Position numbers and translations under genes: made by a program | Source: Trichobilharzia regenti | Taxonomy: Eukaryota > Platyhelminthes > Trematoda > Strigeidida > Schistosomatidae | DNA: 64,000 nt | Direction: 5' to 3' | NCBI GenBank assembly: GCA_944472135.2 | Contig: OX235263.1 | Span: 9,903,517 to 9,967,516 of the forward strand | Part shown: one piece after another, positions 56,590-64,000 of the stretch | Layout of the letters: each line of letters opens with the position of its first letter | How positions within the stretch are numbered: position 1 is the stretch's first letter | Notes under the pieces: generated by a model | Told to the model about the DNA's origin: nothing | The model's input: the letters and a program-made list of their open reading frames with translations, nothing else | Database searches by the model: none

Positions 56590-58310
56590 TCATAAAACAA
56601 GCAATAAAGGTTAATAAAGCAGGATTTAATGAATTCACCGAATTTCGGTAGAACTCGTCAGCTTAATACTCTATATACATACACGGATATATATATACTA
56701 TTGAGATTACATTCTGTCTGTCTGTCTGTCTGTCTGTTTTCGACATAGAACTATGCACAAATGTGCAGCAGTTCAAGTCGCCACATTCCGTGTAGCACGC
56801 GAAGCAAGAGAAGAAAGTACAAGAAAAGCATAATAGAAACAGTGAGCAGAGGTGTGAGACAAAGGAGTAATAAAGAAATACAAAACAGTTTCATTGAAGA
56901 TCATAAGTCACAAGGAGTGGATGCATCTGCACCAGCCACTGAGAACGATTTTGAGCCATGTCACCAATTGTTTCCAACCATAGATTTTTACCGTCCCGAG
57001 GACCCCAGCCTGGAAGTCTACGTGGCTTAGACCAACAGTTGTGGATTTCATTGACTGATGCCAAGTTTTTGTTTGACCGCCGCTAGCTTTTTTCCAGTCT
57101 GACCCTATATCCGCTAACATAGCTCGTCGAGGGAGGCGATGGCTTGGCATACGTGACACATGTCCTAACCATCTCAGTCTTTGTAGCTTCACGACTTCGT
57201 CGATTGATTTCCCTTGTTTACCTAGAACTCTGCGCCTAGTGAGATTACATTCGGAGATATAAGACTGATAAGTAAACAAACCACATTGAATTAATCATGC
57301 AGAAAGACAGGTACGAATGTTTTCCAAGTCATGTTCAAATACATAAGGGGAGAGAGAGTATGAGAGATCAAAATTAAGATAAAACTGCATTACGCTTCAA
57401 TTACATCACTAAGATAAGCAATTAGTCATTAGGGAATATAACGAGAATTGCAAACAAACTAGTATCAATAGTAATAGTTATAATAACAATTATAATAATA
57501 GTGTTGAAGTGAGTTAAGATAATGCTAATGAATAAAGAATAATAGTAATAATAATAAGAGGTAGAATAATGAGTAAAACGTATTACCATGGTAGATTCAG
57601 AGTCACTACCATCTCCTTTTGTATACAGAGAGCTGGTTTATAAATTCGAATTGCACAGGCCTCTGCAATTGCAAGCATCTTCTTGTTTCTTTGTCTGCTG
57701 ACAATAACAGTGAATGACTTGACCGCGTCGATATCATGTCCGTAATCCACAAGATGTTTTGTTATTGAGGATTTTGACACTTTGCACTCAGCTGTTTTTA
57801 ACCATTTTGGCAAATGCTCCATCATGATTTGAGTAGATAATCGCCTTTCCGTACGACCTATGTATTTGCTGCCACAAACACACTCAAATTGATATATGCG
57901 GTTCGAAGTGTCGAGGATTGGCGACTGGTCTTTCTCAGATTGTTGAAGCACTCGCTTGGTGGTGTTAAGGATAACAAGTTTTGCAGCATAATAAGTTCTC
58001 TTGATGGCTATGTCGAATCTTCGTTTGACTACTTCCTGTACGTCAACTCCTTTGAACGGTAAATTGATATAGACAGGTTTCTTTGGAACTGTTTGAATTG
58101 TTTTGCAGGGGGTAATTTCTTTAGAGTATTTATTAATGAACTTCTCAGGATATCCATTCTTAGATAAAATATCCTTCAGAGATTTTATTTCATGTTCAAT
58201 AGTACTGTCAGAACAAATTTTTCGTGCTCTATTGAGTTCTATCGAAATTTGATGAATTCATTAAATCATCCTGCTTTATTAACCATTATTGCTTGTTTTA
58301 AATTCGTATC
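56590..58310 (-). mobile_element. PLE with inverted terminal repeats, interrupted by a LINE
   Basis: Minus frame 57583-57951 carries the GIY-YIG domain: YQFECVCGSKYIGRTERRLS, then STQIMMEHLPKWL and RNKKMLAIAEACAIRIYKPA. The RT tail runs to about 58250. Ends: AATAAAGGTTAATAAAGCAG at 56602 and its reverse around 58262-58305. A LINE is inserted at 56713-57240. Confidence 0.8.
56713..57240 (-). mobile_element. RTE-related LINE (second subfamily) inserted in a PLE
   Basis: Minus frame 56908-57279: VVKLQRLRWLGHVSRMPSHR, DWKKASGGQTKTWHQSMKST, GWKQLVTWLK; 3' UTR with GTCTGTCTG repeats at 56716-56739. TGAGATTACATT occurs at both edges. Confidence 0.85.
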
Positions 58311-58399
58311 GGGAAATAAATGTTTTCAATTACTCATAAAATTTTATTCTGCGTAATGCTTGTTTTTGTATTCAATTATATAATTTTATTCTTATACAG

Positions 58400-58510
58400 T
58401 TATTACCACGAAGGATAGTGATATCTTTGTGAAAGTTGAAGGATTGGATGAGAATGGAGCTCTGACAGCTGATAAAGGAGAAGACGTTGAATTGAAATGT
58501 GTTGCAATCA
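58400..58510 (+). CDS. Ig-gene exon 16: short module exon of Ig9
   Basis: Acceptor TCTTATACAG ending at 58399; donor GTAAGT at 58511; 111 bases, phase 1 both sides. It reads IITTKDSDIFVKVEGLDENG and ends GEDVELKCVAI. It is the clearest example of the short-exon consensus. It lies only about 90 bases downstream of the inverted terminal repeat of a PLE copy (56590-58310), yet its splice sites are intact. Confidence 0.88.
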
Positions 58511-58639
58511 GTAAGTGATTTCATTACTATGTTGTAATATGTTTATATTAATATTACTGCTATTATTAATATTGTGGTTTTTAGGATACCCATCGGCTTT
58601 CTTAGATGAATGACAACAGACATATATTGGCTAGATCTC

Positions 58640-58673
58640 AGAAGCTAACTGCCATTATTATTATTATTATTAT
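58640..58673 (+). repeat. TTA microsatellite
   Basis: About eight TTA/ATT units. Confidence 0.8.
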
Positions 58674-58689
58674 CATACCTGAGAGCACA

Positions 58690-59300
58690 AACAGAGTATT
58701 TCGTAGCCTATTCTACAGAATAGATCCTGAACAAACTCAACTAGAAACAAGAATTGTTGGTTAAAGGATCAATCCTGTGGAGCCAATAATACAAAACAAT
58801 TTAGTTGATCTAATACCACCCCTGCCTGCAATGACTGTCAGGTAAAATACATAGGCAAAACTAGTAGAACAGGTGCAGTGAGTCAGACTAGCCAAGCGTA
58901 GAAACCTAACGAAATCTAGATTAGTTGACCCCAATAATAAGATAAGAAATCGAGAGAATACTTCAACCATAGCACTCACTACATTCAATTACACACAAGC
59001 ATAAGATGACAGTTCTAAAATCTAATGTAGCAGAAGGGTGGAGGGAGAGATTGATGTCAACGGAAGCTTTTTTGGGGAATCAACTAAAAACACGTGTAAT
59101 AGGAGTGATTCGACATCTGTCTACCCTGATATCTGGAAAGTCCCATTACCCCAACGACGAAAAATAGGAGAGAGTAAAGAAAACTATAAACTGAGGTTTC
59201 GAAGTCGTGTGATTATAATTGGTGAAATGATTATGAACAATAATGAATTGTGTTCTAAACTGTGTCATCCAGTAAATGTGATACTGTTTCACTGATATAC
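58690..59300 (+). mobile_element. PLE GIY-YIG and C-terminal end
   Basis: CCTGCAATGACTGTCAGG and AAATACATAGGCAAAAC (YIGKT-like) at 58825-58870, then MEGEIDVNGSFFGESTKN and CNRSDSTSVYPDIWKVPLPQ. Frame broken between. Same subfamily as 28570-30100. Confidence 0.7.
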
Positions 59301-59322
59301 CTAATAAACAAACTAATATGGA

Positions 59323-59935
59323 ATTGCATGGAGGATTTAATCATGAGATGACATCAGTTAGAGAACCACTGGAAAACCTGGGAGTACTGGACAGCTGTTT
59401 CGTCCTAGTTTGGGACTCTTCAGCAGTACTCCCAGGTTTTCCAGTGGTTCTCTAACGGATGTCAGCTCATGATTAAATCCTCCATACAATCAAACAAAAT
59501 CCCTACAAAACCAATACTTGAAAATTAATCTGTGCTCACTAGTGACTGGCCCTATTCAGGCAGTTAACCTGGGGTTCTAGTGGGAAGCCGTGACCAGTAG
59601 GGTACAGCAGGTTGAAGAAGAGGCAGTAACTCATCGAAGAAGACATTGCGAAGTGGTCACGCTATGTCGTGAATTGGCAGAAGTTAGAATTCAAGGACCA
59701 TTGGATCGGGTCCCAGTGGCTTAATGGTATACGAGCTTGCCTTGTAACCAGAAGGTGCTGGGTTCGAATCCCGGTGGGTGCGTACTGTGAAGAGTCCCAA
59801 ACTAGGACGGAGCAGCTGTCCAGTACTCCCAGGTTTTCCAGTGGTTCTCTAACTGATGTCAGCTCATGATTAAATCCTCCATACATTCAAACAAAATCCC
59901 TACAAAACCAATACTTGATAATATGGAATTACTTA
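59323..59935. mobile_element. SINE H-beta cluster: hairpin copy plus full copy in tandem
   Basis: 59323-59490 is an inverted tail pair around a hammerhead core; 59530-59935 is a full plus-strand unit. Both end with ACAAAATCCCTACAAAACCA and CTTGA. The full copy's own hammerhead (59782-59826) lost a base of CTGAAGA and reads GGAG for GAAA. Confidence 0.8.
59384..59429 (-). ncRNA. Minimal hammerhead ribozyme, core intact, within a long hairpin
   Basis: Minus strand: GTACTG, CTGAAGA, GTCC loop CAAACTA GGAC, GAA, AC-AGCT-GT, C, CAGTAC. All core bases canonical. Cleavage is predicted between 59390 and 59389. Stem I extends far beyond 6 bp because the flanks are complementary (67-base arms with three mismatches). 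Confidence 0.8.
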
Positions 59936-60361
59936 TTACCACAGTGCTGCCCAAGTTTTACACATATATTTATATTCTGGACAGTTGAGTTGTGGCCACG
60001 AGTAAATCCACTGCTTTAAAAGTATGTAAGGCAAATGGAGTTGTGGGATTACTTTCATATGATTATGAACAATAAATTGTGCTTAGAACATCTAATAACA
60101 TGGAAAAAGTAAATTCAACTCGAAAACAACGCGTCGAAGGTCATTTCAGTAAAATTATCTTCAATCTTCTTGTAGAAAGTAAGCTGTAAATATGTAATCA
60201 TTCAACTGATGCCTAAGGCAGAATTTAGCATTCAGTTCAGGTGTGATTTAGTTTTGAGTTAATCTGAGACAGAAATGAAGCTTATACTTTCCTTACCACC
60301 AACAGTAGTTTTCAGGGTTGAAATCTAACTCTTGGGAAGTAGTCATATAGTAGTGTACAAA
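59936..60361. other. PLE end debris and unassigned sequence
   Basis: CAGTGCTGCCCAAGTTTTACAC at 59942 parallels 30130-30160 downstream of another PLE. No coding exon. Confidence 0.4.
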
Positions 60362-60580
60362 GTAATTTGGTGGATGGTGGTGACTAGCAGTGGAATCCAG
60401 GACAATGCGCGTTTTGTCCTATTTGGGACTCGTCATCTGGAAGTGCATGCATTCCTCAGTGAGTTGATTGGTAGTGTTCCCACTGAAACTCGAACCCATT
60501 ACCCACTGTTTCAAACGCAAAAAAAAGCCTTATCCACTAAACTACTTAATCACGAGAGCCACCTCTCGCTTATTGGTTCT
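60362..60580 (-). mobile_element. SINE H-alpha
   Basis: Minus unit with B-box GGGTTCGAGTTTC, CACTGAGGAATGCATGCAC and the hammerhead at 60394-60440. Most of the tRNA-like part is present. Confidence 0.75.
60394..60440 (-). ncRNA. Hammerhead remnant (H-alpha)
   Basis: ATGACGAG for CTGACGAG and AAAA for GAAA; cleavage GTC kept. Two core changes; inactive. Confidence 0.55.
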
Positions 60581-60599
60581 TAGTTGATATAAGTATAAA

Positions 60600-61330
60600 A
60601 CTTGAGCTTTTGGTAGAATATAACTCCATTATGGATAAGATTTGATTTGAAAAATCATATGGTGTTATACACTAATATTAACTGATGACGTTACTAAAGA
60701 TCAGTAAATACCAAAAGCAAAATAAAAATAAATGTGAAACTAGTAGTGATAACATAAATAAGAGAGAATATAAGTCATCTACTGTTATACCATTATAAGG
60801 AGGGGACATCTGAGGCCTTACGTAGGACTTTTATTAAAGCAGGAATTAGTGTGGCATTCAAACCTACAAACTCACTTAGGCAGGACAAGCTCTGTAGGCT
60901 AAAAGACCCTGTCGGTGGACCCAATTAAACAAAATAATATAATTTACAAAATACCTTGCAATGACTGTGAGTGAGGTCAACTACATAGGTCGAACTAGTA
61001 GGTCGGGGTTAGTCGAATTGTCAGAACATAAGAATTTATCTAAGATTAGAATGGTTAACCCCGAGAAGATAAGTAATTTAGAAAAAAGCACTCAGCAGTT
61101 GCATTACATGCATTAACACACAACCACACAATAGGGTAGTGGGATAAGGTTAAAATTCTAATAAAGTAATCTACGTAGATGGAGAGAAAGGTTGATTACT
61201 GAATCCTGCTTGGTTCATCGAGTCTACACCCAACACATGCAGCAGAAATGACTCAATGCAAATACCAGAAATATGGAAAATATTATTACCGCCAGTCAGT
61301 CAAATCAGAAGAGGATAATAAATAATCTCA
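60600..61330 (+). mobile_element. PLE terminal repeat and GIY-YIG end
   Basis: GGTAGAATATAACTCCATTATGG, then GTCAACTACATAGGTCGAAC (YIGRT) at 60978, ACACACAACCACACAATAGG and GAGTCTACACCCAACACATG. Plus counterpart of 16190-17010. Confidence 0.7.
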
Positions 61331-61662
61331 AAATTCTATTTCAATTCAAGCACATCACAACATTCTAACAAGTTACTTATTATGACTATAAAAACATTCG
61401 TCTTATTTCCCATCTGATTGTAATTGATCAATAACACTCATATTATTATTTGTGAATGCACATTATCCTATATTGAATTTTATTCAAATGTCTAATCATG
61501 AATTTCACTCATGTATATAAATGAGGCAAAAAGTTGTGTGAGTAGTGCCTTGATATGATAATGAGTGGCATTTTGTCCTAGTCTGTTTACTGTGCGTGAT
61601 GCAAGGTTTGTACAAACAAACTTTTGAGTCCTGAACATCTCCTGAACCGTTATAATTCCTAT

Positions 61663-61958
61663 TGTAACAACAGAAGACAAGGGCCGGCAACAGATCGGAA
61701 ATCAGCACGTATTTATATATATTTCATGTACATTATTATAGCTTATTCAAGGAGGCAAACACAGTCTTCTGATTGGTTGTTTCTGGTTTCTCGGAAAGTT
61801 AAGCCATCTATCTGAGAATCATATTTGCCCACGTTTAAGTCTGCTGTGATTGGTTGTTGAATCAGCCTTGTTCATATTTTCTCACGGCCAATATTATTGA
61901 CCTAGACATTGACGTAAATTAATGTCTAACAACTGATTAGCAGCCTGCGCTCACCACA
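61663..61958 (+). mobile_element. Solo LTR, copy F
   Basis: TGTAACAACAGAAGAC to GCTCACCACA with perfect 4-bp duplication CTAT (61659-61662 and 61959-61962). It ends 71 bases before exon 17. The 296-base length equals copy D. Confidence 0.85.
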
Positions 61959-62029
61959 CTATGATAAAATCAGGGTTCGAATATAGTATATTAATACTTA
62001 TACATTCATTTTTTCTACTAAATATTTAG

Positions 62030-62356
62030 ATCAAACTACGAATGAACCGATAACTGAAGAATCTTCAGAAAATCTTGAAGTCAACTATGGATTGGAAGTG
62101 ATACGTCTCAGTGGATTACCAGCTGCGTATTCAGAACTCGCTCAGTCGATCAGTGTACAACCTGACACTGGTGAATTCAAACTAACCGGACTACGCAGTC
62201 AGTCAGATATTAAAGATATCAGAAGGCGTATACAAGGCAGATGTATAGCTGAAATCAAGCAGAAGTCAGATGATCAGCCAATAAAACGTTATGCTAGCCA
62301 ATATTTCTTAGTCAATGTACCGAAAGATATAGAAGCATTACCAGATTATGTAGATG
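62030..62356 (+). CDS. Ig-gene exon 17: long module exon of Ig9
   Basis: Acceptor AATATTTAG ending at 62029; donor GTAAGT at 62357; 327 bases, phase 1 both sides. It begins with a glutamate-rich lead (NEPITEESSEN), then NYGLEVIRLSG, where the C-strand Trp seen in the other domains is replaced by Leu. The E-strand is FKLTGLRSQ and the second Cys is in RIQGRCIAEIKQ. Loss of the core Trp is a notable change in an Ig domain. Confidence 0.9.
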
Positions 62357-62469
62357 GTAAGTTTTCAAAATCATTAAAACGGTGAAATAATAATAATAAT
62401 GCGGTTAACAGGTGATTTTTGTAGATTTCAGAGAAACGAGAATCTCTCACTAGTAGCATGGTGATTTTT

Positions 62470-62765
62470 GACAGTTGGAGTCAATCGCCATAGGAAGTCC
62501 TAACTGACCTAGGTTTCGTACTTGTTGGCACTCATTCACCAGTCAGTCAACAAGGTGTATCTCCAACCCTGAAGGAACAACAACTCATGTCCTTTTCTGA
62601 GATTCGAACCCGCATCAGCCAGTGATTGCTGCAGTTAGCAACGTTACCACTGAAGAGTTATTCGGGCTGGCTCATGATTGGCCTCTGTAGGTAAGACGGT
62701 ATTGGATACTTTCATTGGACACTAGTAACTAATGTGATGTGTCTAGTCCTTTCTTTGATGTAGAC
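62470..62765 (-). mobile_element. SINE-C
   Basis: Minus strand carries GCGGGTTCGAATCTCAG (B-box), GGTTGGAGATACACCTTGTTG, TGGTGAATGAGTGCCAAC. Matches 52316-52625 over most of its length. Confidence 0.65.
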
Positions 62766-62809
62766 TGAATTCTAATATAGAAAAAAAACCCATTTAGACA
62801 TTTAGAAGA

Positions 62810-62960
62810 CAGAAAGATTGAGGGAAGAAATATTTACTTTTCAATTAGATCCTCATCTCTCTCTGGCTCTACTCTAATATAAACGCGTATAGCATTTTTA
62901 TTACAATACACAACAGTTTACCAATCGAATGGCGATATGTTTGTTAACAATAATTAATCA
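62810..62960 (-). mobile_element. PLE non-coding end fragment
   Basis: CAGAAAGATTGAGGGAAG and CTTTTCAATTAGATCCTCATC match 49985-50130. Confidence 0.6.
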
Positions 62961-62961
62961 G

Positions 62962-63118
62962 TGCCAGCCTCATGTTCAACCTTCGCCCTTACCAGTCTTA
63001 TTGCTGGCTTAGCGAGGTGAAGGGTACGTCGCTGGAGGTCAAACCTCGGACCACATGCATGGTCGGCGAGCATTCTACCCTTGTGCCACTGATGCACGGT
63101 TCCTTTTTCTTACCTGGC
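62962..63118 (-). mobile_element. SINE T1 partial
   Basis: GCCTCATGTTCAACC to GTGCCACTGATGCACGG; head and middle kept, tail missing. Confidence 0.7.
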
Positions 63119-63447
63119 TGAATTTTAACATATTGATCTATTCACTTGGATACCAAGAACTTATATATTTTATATGAATGCTAAGTTACTTACTAGTGAG
63201 GATACTAAAAGATGAACAAATTATCTGTTTGGTCATTTGTGTCAAACTTTATTACTTCTTGACGTGAACATTTTTTTTCACTTCTCATATTGTCGGATCG
63301 ATAATAAGCCTGATCAGTTCAGAGAACTAAATTGCTTGAAACCAGAAGAAGTTTTTTGACCTTTTGACCTTCATAATTCATTTGTTGTTTGTGGGTGGAC
63401 TTTACTAACCAAGCATACTGTTTCCTTTTCTTTGCGTTCATTTAAAG

Positions 63448-63549
63448 TATCACGTTCAAGGTATGAAGTAACTGTTGGCGGATTGAATGAATATGGTGTC
63501 TTGAAAGTACAGCCAGGACAAAATATTCAACTGAAGTGTATTATTCGAG
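63448..63549 (+). CDS. Ig-gene exon 18: short module exon of Ig10 (partner exon off the window)
   Basis: Acceptor TTTAAAG ending at 63447; donor GTAAGA at 63550; 102 bases, phase 1 both sides. It reads VSRSRYEVTVGGLNEYGVL and ends GQNIQLKCIIR. An alternative AG 12 bases downstream (after TTCAAG) would change the frame offset by exactly four codons and cannot be excluded. The matching long exon should lie beyond position 64000. Confidence 0.85.
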
Positions 63550-63794
63550 GTAAGAATATTAATAATAATTATCAGTACTATTTGTCCTTTGTAACATAGG
63601 GTCTCAGTAGCACATCTTCAAGGATATTCTGTTTTCTGTCGTCGTTTGTTATTTGAGTGCTCACAATGTTTCATTTATTCTTCATACGATTGCCTCCATG
63701 TCTCGTGTCCAGAGCCCCTCAAAACTTCCTTTCTATCTGTCTCCCGCTTGATTCGCTGCCTTACGTGTGACATCAATCAATGCGCTTCACAGAA

Positions 63795-64000
63795 TATGTT
63801 TGTCTCTCCATCTGTCTGTTTTCGACATAGAACTTTGCACCGATGTGCGGTAGTTCGAGTAGCCACACTCCTTGTAGCACACAAAGTAAGAGAAGTAGAA
63901 GAAATTCTTATTAGAGACAGTAAACAGAGGTGTGAGACAAAGGAATAGTAATAACGAAGAAAGATATAGTTTCATCGGAAATTATAAATCACAAGGAGTG
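63795..64000 (-). mobile_element. RTE-related LINE (second subfamily), 3' UTR, cut by the window end
   Basis: GTCTGTTTTCGACATAGAAC, GCAGTTCGAG-like and GTGAGACAAAGGAATAGT match 56740-56890 and 5640-5760. Confidence 0.7.

Larger units (their letters stand above)
3412..63549 (+). other. Span of one giant multi-exon Ig-repeat gene (perlecan-like candidate), both ends outside the window
   Basis: Eighteen exons on the plus strand join in one open frame of about 1,174 codons, and every exon is bounded by AG acceptor and GT donor. The product is a chain of Ig-like domains, each with Cys, a Trp 8-20 residues later and a second Cys. Sequons NLT, NKT, NGT (twice), NDT and NCT suggest secretion. The W-x-x-x-(D/N)G pattern after the first Cys in several domains (WEFSRLDG, WEVERING, WYVQYPNG) recalls perlecan domain IV; this is a family-level impression, not a proven assignment. 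Hemicentin or another Ig-repeat matrix protein are alternatives; titin-like muscle proteins fit less well because of the sequons. No signal peptide, membrane segment, LamG or EGF module lies in the window. Introns make up about 94% of the span and carry the mobile elements listed separately. Confidence 0.85.

Noticed and set aside
1..64000. Bacterial-type features (operons, ribosome binding sites, origins)
   Set aside because: Sequence is clearly from an animal genome with spliced exons and retroelements.

Overview
This is a blood-fluke (Schistosoma-type) genomic window. The evidence is: AT-rich sequence with long introns; many copies of a tRNA-like SINE ending in a hammerhead ribozyme of the Sm-alpha type; RTE-like and CR1-like LINE fragments; Penelope-like elements (PLEs) with GIY-YIG domains; and short solo LTRs. 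The species cannot be decided from this sequence alone.

Nearly the whole window is the interior of one giant plus-strand gene. I find 18 coding exons between 3412 and 63549, 3,522 coding bases or about 1,174 codons. All have good acceptors and GT donors (mostly GTAAGT), and the reading frame is continuous across all 17 introns. Neither the start nor the stop codon is inside the window. The exons encode nine complete and one partial immunoglobulin (Ig)-like domains, with N-glycosylation sequons suggesting an extracellular protein. A perlecan-type (basement-membrane heparan sulfate proteoglycan) core protein is my best guess; hemicentin or another Ig-repeat matrix protein remains possible. In the second half the gene is built from a repeated two-exon unit: a short exon of 96-111 bases ending just after the first Ig cysteine, then a long exon of 294-327 bases carrying the tryptophan and second cysteine. 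All these boundaries are phase 1, so a unit can be duplicated without breaking the frame.

The introns (1.1 to 7.7 kb) are mostly mobile-element debris, often nested. 1-3411: hammerhead SINEs, PLE and RTE pieces. 3525-10451: CR1-like LINE pieces in opposite orientations, SINEs and two solo LTRs. 10803-22760: PLE pieces, a hammerhead-SINE inverted pair, a third LTR, an RTE copy and a PLE inverted repeat. 22927-34814: RTE and PLE fragments plus several tRNA-headed SINEs. 34911-46379: two more LTRs, one inside a PLE repeat and one split by an RTE, and a long CR1-like fragment. 46698-63447: PLE, RTE and LINE copies, a SINE cluster with a 67-bp hairpin around a ribozyme core, and a sixth LTR. I found no other host gene.

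The most interesting signals are: (1) the two-exon Ig module architecture; (2) a second tRNA-like SINE family, called H-beta here, with minimal hammerhead ribozymes whose core is intact at 262-307 (+) and 59384-59429 (-); (3) two SINE families sharing one tRNA-like head but with different tails, one matching the local RTE 3' end and the other resembling the CR1-like LINE 3' end; (4) a solo-LTR family with exact 4-bp target duplications. Names such as H-alpha, H-beta, T1, T2 and SINE-C are working labels for this annotation only.
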